From Oryzomonas japonica (lineage in GTDB: Bacteria > Desulfobacterota > Desulfuromonadia > Geobacterales > Pseudopelobacteraceae): DNA of 64,000 nt. The stretch covers positions 1 to 64,000 of the forward strand of contig NZ_VZQZ01000001.1 of assembly GCF_008802365.1 (NCBI RefSeq), written 5' to 3'. The stretch's first letter is position 1. The number at the start of each line of letters is the position of its first letter. A program made the position numbers and the translations under genes. This document shows, piece after piece, positions 49,796 to 58,707 of the stretch. Under the pieces are notes generated by a model. It had not been told where the DNA came from and did not search any database. It saw nothing but the letters and a program-made list of their open reading frames with translations.

Positions 49796-50445
49796 TCCGC
49801 CACGCACTGGAACAGGGGGCACGGGAGATGGGGCTGGAAATTTCGGAGGAGAGTCTCCAGGCCTTTGAACTGTTTGCCGATCAACTCAAAAAGTGGAATC
49901 GCAAAATCAACCTTACCGCCATCATCTCCGATGATGAGATAGCGGTGAAGCACATCATCGACGCCCTGATGTTTGCTGGTTGCGTCCGTGACAACGAGCG
50001 GGTGCTTGATATCGGTTCCGGGGCAGGGGTGCCGGCCATCCCGTTGAAGATCGTCAAGCCCTCGGTCCCGGTAACCTCCGTGGATGCGGTTGGGAAAAAA
50101 ATCCTCTTCCAGCGGCATGTGGCCCGCCTCCTGAAATTTGACGGCTTCGAGGCCATACACGGGCGGGTTGAGGAATTGTGCGGCACCCGCGGCCACGGTT
50201 TTGACCTGATAACCTCGCGGGCCTTTTCGCGCCTGGAACAATTTGTCGGGCTGGCCGCACCGCTCTTGGCCGGAACCGGGCGGTTGATCGCCATGAAGGG
50301 GCCGGGCGTTGCCGATGAAATCAAGGCGGATGAAGAACGCCTCGCCGCCCTGGGGTTCGAAATCGTGTCGGTCACGCCCTACCGGCTGCCGCTCAGCAAG
50401 GGAGAGCGTAACCTGATCGAGATTATACCTCGTAAAGCCGCTTGA
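49792..50445 (+). CDS. rsmG: 16S rRNA (guanine-N7) methyltransferase RsmG
   Basis: A 217-residue SAM methyltransferase (GidB) that methylates G527 of 16S rRNA. SAM motif VLDIGSGAGVPAIPLKI; DLITSRAFSRLEQFV and MKGPG are typical. It starts at GTG 49792, overlapping the mnmG stop (GTGA), behind GGAGGAG (49783-49789). parA and parB, which follow it in many relatives, do not follow here. Confidence 0.95.
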   Translation: MIRHALEQGAREMGLEISEESLQAFELFADQLKKWNRKINLTAIISDDEIAVKHIIDALMFAGCVRDNERVLDIGSGAGVPAIPLKIVKPSVPVTSVDAVGKKILFQRHVARLLKFDGFEAIHGRVEELCGTRGHGFDLITSRAFSRLEQFVGLAAPLLAGTGRLIAMKGPGVADEIKADEERLAALGFEIVSVTPYRLPLSKGERNLIEIIPRKAA

Positions 50446-50675
50446 AATGGGCGTTTGAGAGATGAAATTCCAAAAATTGCCGCTGACGCCATTTTAAGGT
50501 TCTATCCATATATGTGGTTGCCTTGGCTGCCAAAACGTTTTCTGGGGCAAATTTGGCCGCCCTGTTCCTGAAAGCGCCGGAAAGGGGCCTTTTGGCATAG
50601 AATGAAGTTGCAGACGGGCCGATTCTGCACTAAAGTGACAGTAGTAGGCAGTACTTTTACGATTGGAGATGAGCC
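50446..50675. other. Gene-free spacer after rsmG
   Basis: A 230-base gap. I saw no gene, repeat or strong terminator. The right end must carry the lipoprotein promoter; GATTGGAGATGAGCC gives its ribosome-binding site. Confidence 0.6.
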
Positions 50676-51398
50676 ATGAAGAAAATCATCTTGCTCTTGA
50701 TGATGGCGGCGCATCTTTCCGCGTGCGCCACATACGAGAGCCGTTCGGTTTCATTTCGACCGCCGCAGGACTATGTAAACTATCAGGACGTTGCCGGGAT
50801 TCGTGTGGGGGCCGAGGCCTTTGCCGATAAGCAACAGGCCGAGGACGCCTTTGGTTTCAATATTCGGGACGCCGGGCTGCTGCCGGTCCAGGTTGTCATC
50901 GATAACAAGAGCGGCCAGGGGGTGGAGGTCGTTTCCGGCCAAACCTTTCTGATCGACAGTTCGAACCGCTATTGGAAGCTCCTTTCCAACCGCGAGGCCG
51001 TGGAACGGGTCGACAAGGCGACCCAGGCGGGATCCATCACCAGCGGGGCGGGCAAGGGGGCGGCCTGGGGCGCTGCAACCGGTGCCTTGCTGGGCTTGGC
51101 GATAGGGATCGTCTCCGGCCATGATGCCGGCTCGTCCCTCGTCAAGGGGGGCGTCCTGGGCGGGGTAGGCGGGGCCGTCATCGGCGGCGCCTCCAAGGGC
51201 GACGACCGGGAGCGGGAATACAAGATCGCCGACGACGTCCGTGAGAAGGGGATGGAAGGCAAGATCATGTCTGCCGAGGCCCTGGCCTCAGGCTTTATCT
51301 TCTTCCCCGGCGAAGCTGAATCGGTCAGGGAACTCCGCCTGCAGGTCAGATTCCGCGAGAGCGGTACGGTGCGTACGCTCAACCTGAGGCTCAAATAG
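50676..51398 (+). CDS. Putative lipoprotein with glycine-zipper segment (paralog of 9077-9859)
   Basis: A 240-residue protein: MKKIILLLMMAAHLSAC with lipobox LSAC, then GIRVGAEAFADKQQAEDAFGF, LLPVQVVIDNKSGQGVEV, the Gly-rich stretch ASGAGKGAAWGAATGALLGLAIG-type and ASGFIFFPGEAESVRELRLQ. Nearly every motif of the 9077-9859 gene is present in the same order, so the two are paralogs. The function is unknown. A GGAG site sits 7 bases before the ATG. Followed 2 bases later by a thioesterase gene. Confidence 0.82.
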   Translation: MKKIILLLMMAAHLSACATYESRSVSFRPPQDYVNYQDVAGIRVGAEAFADKQQAEDAFGFNIRDAGLLPVQVVIDNKSGQGVEVVSGQTFLIDSSNRYWKLLSNREAVERVDKATQAGSITSGAGKGAAWGAATGALLGLAIGIVSGHDAGSSLVKGGVLGGVGGAVIGGASKGDDREREYKIADDVREKGMEGKIMSAEALASGFIFFPGEAESVRELRLQVRFRESGTVRTLNLRLK

Positions 51399-51400
51399 AC

Positions 51401-51802
51401 ATGGACGTTCGCATCTACTACGAAGACACGGACGCAGCCGGCGTGGTCTACCATGCCAGTTACCTCAAGTTCTTTGAGCGGGCCCGGACGGAGTATTTTC
51501 GGGAGCGTGGCCTGGGTGTGGCGGAACTCGCCACTGCCGGTTTCGTTTTCCCGGTGATCAGAATGGAAATCGATTTCAAGGCGTCTGCGCTGCACGACGA
51601 ACTTCTGTCGATCATCACCCGCCCGGAGCGGATTGGTGGCGCATCCTTCGTCGTCAGGCAACAGGCGGTGCGGCCGTCGGACGGCCGGGTTCTGGTGGAG
51701 GCCCAGGTCACCCTTGCCTGCATCAGCCCGGAACGCCGGGCGCGACGGCTTCCTGACGAGGTCAGACGCGTGCTTGAGGAAGGTGTGACGCAGGGGCAAT
51801 GA
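51401..51802 (+). CDS. YbgC-type acyl-CoA thioesterase
   Basis: A 133-residue hotdog-fold thioesterase: RIYYEDTDAAGVVYHASYLKFFERARTEY has the catalytic Asp and the conserved YHxxYLxFFExART motif. It hydrolyses acyl-CoA esters; in enterobacteria ybgC belongs to the tol-pal operon, but here it lies between a lipoprotein gene and mqnC. Its stop overlaps the mqnC start. Confidence 0.9.
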   Translation: MDVRIYYEDTDAAGVVYHASYLKFFERARTEYFRERGLGVAELATAGFVFPVIRMEIDFKASALHDELLSIITRPERIGGASFVVRQQAVRPSDGRVLVEAQVTLACISPERRARRLPDEVRRVLEEGVTQGQ

Positions 51803-52869
51803 TGATACAACAAACCACGGATATCGTTGAGGGGCGGCGCATGGAGCGCGCGGAGGCGCTGCGGCTGCTGGAGAGCGCCGAGCTGCTGGAACTGGGGATC
51901 TACGCCGACAGGATACGTCGCAAGCTCCACCCGGAAGGGGTGGTGTCGTTTGTCGTTGACCGCAACGTCAATTACACCAATATCTGCAACTCGAAATGCG
52001 CCTTTTGCGCATTCTACCGCGACGGCGACGCGGCGGACGCCTACGTGCTCACCCAGGAAGAGATCTTCGCCAAGATAGAGGAACTGGTGAGGCAGGAGGG
52101 TACGCAACTCCTCATGCAGGGGGGGCTCAACCCGGACCTGAAGATCGGCTTTTTCGAACAGTTGTTCCGCGAGATCAAGTCCCGCTTTCCCATGGTGCAG
52201 AACCATTCCCTTTCGCCGGCCGAGGTGGTCAGCATCGCGAAGAACTCGGGACTGTCCCTGGACGAGACCCTTGGGCGCCTCAAACAAGCCGGCCTGGATT
52301 CAATACCCGGCGGCGGGGCCGAGATCCTGGTGGATGAGGTCCGCGGCGCCATCTCGCCCAACAAGATCGGCTGGCGCCAGTGGGCGGAGGTCATGTCCAA
52401 GGCCGCCGGACTCGGCATGCCGACCACGGCCACCATGATGTTCGGCAGCCGCGAGAAACCGGAGGACATCGTCGAGCACCTGTTCCGGGTGCGGGAGATT
52501 CAGGATAAGGGCGGCTCGTTTACGGCCTTCATCCCCTGGACCTACCAGCCGGGCAATACGGAGTTGGGCGGCGATACCGCCACCGGGGTCGAATACCTCA
52601 AGGTGCTGGCCCTGGCCCGCATCGTGCTGGACAATGTCCCCAACATCCAGGCCAGTTGGGTCACCCAGGGCGCCAAAATGGCGCAGGTAGCGCTTTTTTT
52701 CGGGGCGAACGACCTGGGGGGCACCATGCTGGAGGAAAACGTCGTTGCCGCAGCCGGTTGCAGCTTCCGCATGTCCCGGGAAGAGATGATCGACCTTATC
52801 CGCGGGGCCGGCTTCCGTGCCGCCCAGCGCACCACCACCTACCACATCGTAAAGGAGTTTCCGGCTTGA
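51799..52869 (+). CDS. mqnC: Cyclic dehypoxanthinyl futalosine synthase
   Basis: A 356-residue radical SAM enzyme of the futalosine menaquinone route. It has the cluster motif CNSKCAFCAF, preceded by VVDRNVNYTNIC, and the GLNPDLKIGFFEQLF and SIPGGGAEILVDEVR segments of the MqnC/MqnE-type group; the GAEILVDEVR and PTTATMMFG stretches favour MqnC. ATG 51799 or 51802 could start it, both overlapping the upstream stop. Other mqn genes are not in this window. Confidence 0.92.
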   Translation: MMIQQTTDIVEGRRMERAEALRLLESAELLELGIYADRIRRKLHPEGVVSFVVDRNVNYTNICNSKCAFCAFYRDGDAADAYVLTQEEIFAKIEELVRQEGTQLLMQGGLNPDLKIGFFEQLFREIKSRFPMVQNHSLSPAEVVSIAKNSGLSLDETLGRLKQAGLDSIPGGGAEILVDEVRGAISPNKIGWRQWAEVMSKAAGLGMPTTATMMFGSREKPEDIVEHLFRVREIQDKGGSFTAFIPWTYQPGNTELGGDTATGVEYLKVLALARIVLDNVPNIQASWVTQGAKMAQVALFFGANDLGGTMLEENVVAAAGCSFRMSREEMIDLIRGAGFRAAQRTTTYHIVKEFPA

Positions 52870-54020
52870 CACATCTAACCCGGCAGGCCGGAACGTGCGA
52901 AATCGTCACTACCGCAGCACGCCTGAAAGAACTGGCAGAGCACCTCTGCCGGCACCATGAATTGGCCGTAGACCTAGAGATGGATTCGCTCCATCACTAT
53001 CGGGAGAAGGTCTGCCTGATCCAGGTCTCAACCCGCAGCGAAAGCTGGCTGATAGACCCGCTGGCCCTGGAGGACCTGTCGCCTTTGGCCGCACCGTTGG
53101 GTAACCCCGCCATCCTGATCGTGATGCATGGCTCGGATTATGATATCCGCTCCCTGCACCGGGACTTCGGCATCGAGGTGAAAAATCTCTTCGACACCAT
53201 GCTGGCGGCCCGCTTTCTGGGTGTCGCCGAGTTCGGCCTCGCCGCGCTGCTCAGGGCGCGCTTCGGCATCGAACTGGACAAGAAATACCAGAAGGCCGAC
53301 TGGAGCAAGCGGCCGCTCAGCCCGGAGATGTGCGCCTATGCCTCGGCAGATACGTCCGACCTGCTGCCCCTGTATGACCAGCTGCACGGCGAACTGGCCG
53401 GGAAAGGCCGCCTTGCCTGGCAGGAGGAGGAGTGCGCTCTGGTGTGCCAAGCGCGGGTGAGCGAAAAGGAGGGGCCGCTGTTTCTCTCCTGCAAGGGGGC
53501 GGGTAAACTCAAGGGGCGCAGCCTGGCTGCCCTGGAAGAGTTGCTGCGCTACCGCGACCGTCAGGCGCAACAGGTGGATCGGCCCCCCTTCAAGGTCATG
53601 TCGGCCGAGACGCTCCTGGAGGCGGCGGAGAAGAAGCCCCGCTCGTTGAGCGAGTTGGCGGGCATCAAGGGGATGACACCCAAGCAGCTCAACCGCCATG
53701 GGTCTGCCCTACTGGCGGCTGTTACAACCGCCCTGGAACTGCCCGAGGAGAGGCTGCCGCGGTTTCCGCGTACCCGGAGGGAAGACCCGTCCGAGGGGGC
53801 CAAGGAACGGCTCAAGCGGCTCAAGTCGTGGCGTGAGAAATCGAGTGCGGCCCTGGGGCTGGAGCCGGGAGTGATCGCTCCCAACTGGCTTCTTGAGGCT
53901 GCGGCGGATATGAACCCACCCACACGTGCCGGACTGGACGGAATCGCCGGAATGCGGGAGTGGCAAAAAGGGCTCTACGGAAAAGAGCTGATCGAGGTGC
54001 TTGAAGCTGATGGACAATGA
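52866..54020 (+). CDS. rnd: RNase D-like 3'-5' exonuclease with HRDC domain
   Basis: A 384-residue nuclease. DEDD residues: AVDLEMDSLHHY (Exo I), MHGSDYDIRSLHRDFG (Exo II) and YASADTSDLLPLYDQL (Exo III, YxxxD). The C-terminal HRDC-like parts (residues ~200 onward) include ELAGIKGMTPKQLNRHG. It trims tRNA 3' ends in the family. The start is a TTG at 52866 overlapping the mqnC stop, supported by AAAGGAG 8 bases upstream (52851-52857). The longer frame is within mqnC. Confidence 0.88.
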   Translation: MTHLTRQAGTCEIVTTAARLKELAEHLCRHHELAVDLEMDSLHHYREKVCLIQVSTRSESWLIDPLALEDLSPLAAPLGNPAILIVMHGSDYDIRSLHRDFGIEVKNLFDTMLAARFLGVAEFGLAALLRARFGIELDKKYQKADWSKRPLSPEMCAYASADTSDLLPLYDQLHGELAGKGRLAWQEEECALVCQARVSEKEGPLFLSCKGAGKLKGRSLAALEELLRYRDRQAQQVDRPPFKVMSAETLLEAAEKKPRSLSELAGIKGMTPKQLNRHGSALLAAVTTALELPEERLPRFPRTRREDPSEGAKERLKRLKSWREKSSAALGLEPGVIAPNWLLEAAADMNPPTRAGLDGIAGMREWQKGLYGKELIEVLEADGQ

Positions 54021-54966
54021 TACAATACGCACGGAACAACCCTACCTGAGCATCGTCGTACCGGTCTACAACGAGGAGGGCAACCTCGGCCCCCTGATGG
54101 AACGGCTCTATCCGGCCGTGCAGGGCATCGGCAAGCCGTTCGAGATCCTCTTCACCAACGACGGTTCCCGCGACCGCTCCCTGGAGATCCTGCGCCGGAT
54201 GGTGCAGCAGTATCCGGGGGTCAAGGTGATCGAGTTCAACGGCAACTTCGGCCAGCACATGGCCATCCTTGCGGCCTTCGAGATGTCCCGGGGGGAGATC
54301 GTCATCACCCTGGACGCCGACCTGCAGAATCCCCCCGAGGAGATCCCGCGCCTGGTGGCGGAGATCGAAAAAGGGCACGACGTGGTCGGTACCATCCGCC
54401 AGAAACGCCAGGACTCCTTCTTCAGAAAGTTCGCCTCGCGCATCGTGAACATAACCACCAACCGGATCACCGGCATGCAGATGCAGGACTACGGCTGCAT
54501 GCTCCGGGCCTACCACCGCTACGTGGTGGACAATATCAACCGCTGCCGGGAATCCACCACCTTTATCCCGGCCCTGGCCCAGACCTTTGCCTCCAACCCC
54601 ACGGAGATCCAGGTGGGGCACGCCGAGCGGGTGGAAGGGGAGAGCAAGTATTCGTTCTATAGCCTGATCCGGCTCAATTTCGACCTGATGACCGGCTTTT
54701 CGGTGGTGCCGCTGCAGATCTTTGCCCTGTTCGGCATCAGCACCGCCCTCTTTTCCCTGATCTTTGCCCTGTTCCTGCTGGTGCGGCGCTTCATCGTCGG
54801 GGCGGAGGTTGAGGGGGTCTTCACCCTGTTCGCCATCCTGTTCTTCTTTGTCGGCATCATCATCTTCGGCATCGGCATCGTCGGTGAATATGTGGGCAGG
54901 ATTTACCAGGAGGTACGCAAACGCCCCCGGTACGTGGTGCGGCAAACCTACGGCTTTGAAGAATAA
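54010..54966 (+). CDS. ArnC-like undecaprenyl-phosphate glycosyltransferase
   Basis: A 318-residue GT2 family transferase: PYLSIVVPVYNEEGNL, the DAD-containing ITLDADLQNPPEEIP, then KRQDSFFRKFASR. Two C-terminal transmembrane helices (VVPLQIFALFGISTALFSLIFALFLLV; LFAILFFFVGIIIFGIGIVG) are typical of ArnC and DPM1-like enzymes that load a lipid carrier. The formyltransferase and ArnA-like decarboxylase that follow point to 4-amino-arabinose (L-Ara4N) lipid A modification. ATG 54010 has a GAGGTG site; TTG 54001 is possible. It overlaps the rnd end. Confidence 0.88.
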   Translation: MDNDTIRTEQPYLSIVVPVYNEEGNLGPLMERLYPAVQGIGKPFEILFTNDGSRDRSLEILRRMVQQYPGVKVIEFNGNFGQHMAILAAFEMSRGEIVITLDADLQNPPEEIPRLVAEIEKGHDVVGTIRQKRQDSFFRKFASRIVNITTNRITGMQMQDYGCMLRAYHRYVVDNINRCRESTTFIPALAQTFASNPTEIQVGHAERVEGESKYSFYSLIRLNFDLMTGFSVVPLQIFALFGISTALFSLIFALFLLVRRFIVGAEVEGVFTLFAILFFFVGIIIFGIGIVGEYVGRIYQEVRKRPRYVVRQTYGFEE

Positions 54967-54967
54967 C

Positions 54968-55052
54968 AGGTTGTTGAAAAACAGCCATCAGGCCTTCATC
55001 CTCGAAAGGCCCTTCGTGCGGGTGCGACGATCTGACTATTTTTGAACAACCT
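54968..55052 (+). repeat. Interspersed MITE/REP-like repeat, copy 4 (short)
   Basis: AGGTTGTTGAAAAACAGCC ... GACTATTTTTGAACAACCT, 85 bases, starting directly after the upstream stop. The internal palindrome of the longer copies is deleted. Confidence 0.85.
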
Positions 55053-55079
55053 GAGTGGATAGTTGAAAATAACCATTCC

Positions 55080-55994
55080 ATGGGAATAACCTTGCAATCT
55101 GACAAACTGATCGTCTGCGCCTACCATAATGTAGGCTATCGCTGTATCGAGGAGCTGCTGCGCCAGGGGGCCGATATCGCCTTGATCTTCACCCACGAGG
55201 ACTCCCCCACGGAGGAGATCTGGTTCAAATCGGTGCGGGAGCTGGCGGACCGCCACGGTATTCCGTACCTGACCACGGACATCTCCCTCCCGGAGAACGT
55301 GGACCGGGTGCGGGCCATTGCGCCGGATTTCCTCTTCTCCTTCTACTACCGTAACATGATCAAACCGGCGGTGCTGGAGATCCCGAAACAAGGCGCGTTC
55401 AACCTGCACGGCTCGTACCTGCCCAAGTACCGCGGCCGGGTGCCGGTCAACTGGGCGGTGATCAACGGCGAGAGCGAAACCGGGGCAACCCTGCACCACA
55501 TGGTGGAGAAACCCGACGCCGGAGCCATCGTGGACCAGGAGCGGGTGGAGATCGCTTTCACCGACACGGCGTTCGATGTCTTCAACAAGATTACCGATGC
55601 GGCGGTGGCGGTTATGGCCCGCGCCTGGCCGCAACTCAGGGAGGGGAGGGCGGCGTGCATCCCCATGAACCTGGCCGAGGGCGCCTACTTTGGGGGCCGC
55701 AAGCCCGCCGATGGCAAAATCGACTGGCAGCAAAGCGCCCTGCGCATCTATAACCTGGTCCGGGGCGTAACCCACCCCTACCCCGGCGCGTTCAGCCACC
55801 TGGATGGCAGAAAGGTCGTCATCTGGTCCGCCTGGCCGGTTGAGGGGAGCGGAGAGCCGGGGCGCATCGTGTCGCACCGCCCGCTTCTGGTCGGTACCGG
55901 CCAAGGGCTGCTGGAGATCCGGTCGCTCCAGGCCGAGGATGGGGACGAGGTCGCCGCCGCAGATTTTATAACGAATGCCCTGCAGTTTATCTGA
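55080..55994 (+). CDS. Formyltransferase, ArnA N-terminal type
   Basis: A 304-residue 10-formyl-THF-dependent formyltransferase. The conserved core is FNLHGSYLPKYRGRVPVNWAVINGE with the His/Asp catalytic pair and KPDAGAIVDQERV. It matches the first half of ArnA, which formylates UDP-L-Ara4N. The start is within repeat-adjacent DNA and lacks a clear Shine-Dalgarno, so the exact first codon is uncertain. The second half of ArnA is a separate gene just downstream. Confidence 0.88.
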   Translation: MGITLQSDKLIVCAYHNVGYRCIEELLRQGADIALIFTHEDSPTEEIWFKSVRELADRHGIPYLTTDISLPENVDRVRAIAPDFLFSFYYRNMIKPAVLEIPKQGAFNLHGSYLPKYRGRVPVNWAVINGESETGATLHHMVEKPDAGAIVDQERVEIAFTDTAFDVFNKITDAAVAVMARAWPQLREGRAACIPMNLAEGAYFGGRKPADGKIDWQQSALRIYNLVRGVTHPYPGAFSHLDGRKVVIWSAWPVEGSGEPGRIVSHRPLLVGTGQGLLEIRSLQAEDGDEVAAADFITNALQFI

Positions 55995-56046
55995 AATATG
56001 AAATTCGCCGGCTCCCCAACGGAGCCGCCATCAAGGAGAAAAGAGC

Positions 56047-57087
56047 ATGAAAGTACTGATCCTCGGCGTTAACGGTTTTATCGGCAACGCACTGACCCAC
56101 CGCATTCTCACCACCACCGACTGGGAGGTCCATGGCCTGGACATGGCCTGCGACAAGCTTGAGCGTTCCCTGGGCGATCCCCGCTTCCATTTCCTGGAGG
56201 GGGATATCACCATCAACAAGGAGTGGATCGAGTACAATATCAAGAAATGCGACGTCGTGCTGCCGCTGGTTGCCATCGCCACGCCGGTGACCTACGTCAA
56301 GGACCCGCTGCGGGTCTTTGAACTGGATTTCGAAGAAAATCTCAAGATCATCAGGCTGTGCCACAAGTACAAGAAACGGGTCATCTTCCCCTCGACCTCC
56401 GAGGTGTACGGCATGTCGCCCGACCGGGAGTTCGACGAGGACAACTCGCCCCTCATGCTAGGGCCGATCGCCAAGGAGCGCTGGATCTACTCCTGCGCCA
56501 AACAGATGCTCGACCGGGTGATCTACGCCTACGGCATGCACGAGGGGCTCCGGTTCACCCTGTTCCGCCCCTTCAACTGGATCGGTCCCAAGCTGGACAG
56601 CATCCATACCGCCAAGGAGGGGAGCTCCCGGGTCCTGACCCAGTTCCTGTACGACATCCTGGCCGAAGAACCGATCCAGTTGGTGGATGGCGGCAACCAG
56701 CGCCGTTCCTTTACCTTTGTCGAAGACGGCATCGACGCCCTGATGCGGATCATCGAGAACCGGGACGGTTGCGCCGACGGCAAGATCTTCAACATCGGCA
56801 ATCCGGCCAACGATCTGTCCGTCAAGGAATTGGCCCACAAGCTGCGCGACATGGTGGCCGAATTCCCGCTTTACCGGGAAAAGGCCGAGAAATGCCGGAT
56901 CGTGGAGACCTCCTCCGACCAGTTCTACGGCAAGGGATACCAGGATATGCTGACCCGCGTCCCCTCGATTAAGCGCGCCAAGGAATGCCTGGGATGGGAG
57001 CCGGTAACGAGCGCCGACGAAGCCCTGCGCAAGACCCTGGAGTTTTATCTGGTGGACGAGCGGGAGAAACTTTCGGAATTTCTGTAA
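56047..57087 (+). CDS. UDP-glucuronate decarboxylase, ArnA C-terminal type
   Basis: A 346-residue SDR extended enzyme: [20 protein letters not shown] (NAD-binding) and STSEVYGMS with the YxxxK-type pair in [18 protein letters not shown]. The [20 protein letters not shown] segment is typical of ArnA C-terminal domains, which oxidise UDP-GlcA to UDP-Ara4O. A GGAG site precedes the ATG. ArnB and ArnT are not in this window, so the complete path is not shown. Confidence 0.9.
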   Translation: MKVLILGVNGFIGNALTHRILTTTDWEVHGLDMACDKLERSLGDPRFHFLEGDITINKEWIEYNIKKCDVVLPLVAIATPVTYVKDPLRVFELDFEENLKIIRLCHKYKKRVIFPSTSEVYGMSPDREFDEDNSPLMLGPIAKERWIYSCAKQMLDRVIYAYGMHEGLRFTLFRPFNWIGPKLDSIHTAKEGSSRVLTQFLYDILAEEPIQLVDGGNQRRSFTFVEDGIDALMRIIENRDGCADGKIFNIGNPANDLSVKELAHKLRDMVAEFPLYREKAEKCRIVETSSDQFYGKGYQDMLTRVPSIKRAKECLGWEPVTSADEALRKTLEFYLVDEREKLSEFL

Positions 57088-57097
57088 ATCACAGCAG

Positions 57098-57229
57098 AGC
57101 CACAGAGACGCGGAGACAAAACAAAAGTATGTCGGGTCATCTGGAATACAACAGGGAGCATCGTGCTTTCCGCATCGTTCATTCTGAAATGAACACCGCG
57201 ATGTCTCCGTGTCTCTGCGCCGCTGTGGC
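57098..57229. repeat. Inverted-repeat element (ACAGAGACACAGAG type), copy 2
   Basis: Left AGCCACAGAGACGCGGAGAC (57098-57117), right GTCTCCGTGTCTCTGCG (57202 on) ending near CGCTGTGGC. Same family as 13202-13332. It ends about 3 bases before the gspH start. Confidence 0.7.
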
Positions 57230-57231
57230 GG

Positions 57232-57747
57232 GTGTGCAGCAAGGTGTCTGACCGCCGGGGCTTCACGCTCATAGAGCTGGTGGTGGTGCTGGTGATCATC
57301 GGCATGGTGATGACGCTGGTCATCCCCCGCCTGCCCAGCTCCGAGGCTGAGGACCTGAAGACCTCGGCACGGACCCTGGCCTCGACCCTGCGCTACCTGC
57401 AGGACCGTGCAGCCACCACCGGGACGGTTTACTACCTGCGCATGGAGCCGGGCACGGACACCGTCAAGGTCTTGCAGGCGGCGGGCGACGGGACCGAAAA
57501 GGAGCCGGAAGACCCCTTCCTGCAACAACGGCCGACCAAGGAAGGGGTTCAGGTGGCGGATGTGGTCATCCCCCGCCTGGGCAAGCTGAGCGACGGACAG
57601 GTGCGGCTCGACATCGGCGCCGGCGGCCTGCGGGATTTCGTCGCCATCCACCTGCGTTCGGCGGGCGGCGCGTTCTGGACGGTGATGGCGTTCCCGTCCA
57701 GCGGCAAGGTCAAGATTTACCAAGGGTATCAGGAAGACGCACTATGA
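57232..57747 (+). CDS. gspH: Type II secretion minor pseudopilin GspH-like
   Basis: A 171-residue prepilin: DRRGFTLIELVVVLVIIGMVM is the type IV leader with the GF-TLIE cleavage site, followed by a hydrophobic N-terminal helix. It belongs to the pseudopilus tip of the type II secretion system. The start is uncertain: GTG 57232 (chosen) or GTG 57244. It is the first gene of a gspHIJK run, each overlapping the next; the repeat element lies directly upstream. Confidence 0.85.
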   Translation: MCSKVSDRRGFTLIELVVVLVIIGMVMTLVIPRLPSSEAEDLKTSARTLASTLRYLQDRAATTGTVYYLRMEPGTDTVKVLQAAGDGTEKEPEDPFLQQRPTKEGVQVADVVIPRLGKLSDGQVRLDIGAGGLRDFVAIHLRSAGGAFWTVMAFPSSGKVKIYQGYQEDAL

Positions 57748-58097
57748 GAGGTTTCAGCCTGCTTGAGGTGATGGTGGCCCTGGCCATCATGGCGAGCGTC
57801 ATCCTGACGGTGCTGGGGGCGGTCAACTACCACCTGACGATCATCACCAACGAACGGGACAGCACCGCCCTGACGCTTCTGGCACGGGCCAAGATGGCTG
57901 AACTGGAACTACTGAAGAACCAGGGGCAAACGCTCCCCGAGAAGAGCGAGGGCACCCTGGCCCCGGCTCACCCGGAACTCTCCTGGCAGGCCGAGATTTC
58001 CGCCACGGACCTGATCGTTCTCAAAAAGCTGGTGGTGCGGGTGTGGCGGACCGGCGACAAACGGGAGGTGGCGCTTGAGCGCTATCTCACGAAATAA
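57744..58097 (+). CDS. gspI: Type II secretion minor pseudopilin GspI-like
   Basis: A 117-residue prepilin: MRGFSLLEVMVALAIMASVILTVLG has the cleavage site before F. Small size fits GspI. It overlaps gspH by 4 bases. Confidence 0.85.
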   Translation: MRGFSLLEVMVALAIMASVILTVLGAVNYHLTIITNERDSTALTLLARAKMAELELLKNQGQTLPEKSEGTLAPAHPELSWQAEISATDLIVLKKLVVRVWRTGDKREVALERYLTK

Positions 58098-58707
58098 GGG
58101 GTTTACCCTCCTGGAAGTGCTGATCGCCGTGGTCCTTCTGGCCATCCTGACCGCCGCCCTGTACGGGAGCTACTTCACGGTATTGAAGGCGCGGGAGCGG
58201 TCGGCGGAGGGGATGGAGGCGCGGCGTGAACTGGGCGCCACCCTCGACCTCCTGCGGCGGGAGATCGGTTCGGCCCTCTATTCCCCCACCGACAAACGGC
58301 TCAAATTCATCGTCGAGGACCGGGACAGTTTCGGCCGGCCGGCCTCCAACCTGGAACTGACGACCCTGGCGCCCCCGTCCACCCTGAGCGACACCCGTAA
58401 GGAGTCCGGCACCATCGACGTCCAGTACCGCATGGTGGAGCAGGAAAAACAGCAACTGCTCCTGACCCGCAAGGAACAGGATCTCCTGTTGGACTCGACC
58501 ACCGTGCCCGCCTACCCGCAGATGGAGCGGATCAACTCCTTTCTGGTGGAATGCAGCAACGACGGCACGGCATGGGTCAAAACCTGGGATACCGCCCTGA
58601 ACGGCAATAAACTGCCGAAGCTGGTGCGCATCACGGTGCAGGTGGAGGAGGAGGGGACGCCGGTGACGTTCACCGTCTATGCGGCCCCCAGGATGGTGGG
58701 CTCGTGA
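58075..58707 (+). CDS. gspJ: Type II secretion minor pseudopilin GspJ-like
   Basis: A 210-residue prepilin, SRNKGFTLLEVLIAVVLLAIL. It starts at a TTG (58075) overlapping gspI by 23 bases, with GGGAGGTG (58062-58069) as a strong ribosome-binding site. GspJ caps the pseudopilus with GspI and GspK. Confidence 0.85.
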   Translation: MSAISRNKGFTLLEVLIAVVLLAILTAALYGSYFTVLKARERSAEGMEARRELGATLDLLRREIGSALYSPTDKRLKFIVEDRDSFGRPASNLELTTLAPPSTLSDTRKESGTIDVQYRMVEQEKQQLLLTRKEQDLLLDSTTVPAYPQMERINSFLVECSNDGTAWVKTWDTALNGNKLPKLVRITVQVEEEGTPVTFTVYAAPRMVGS

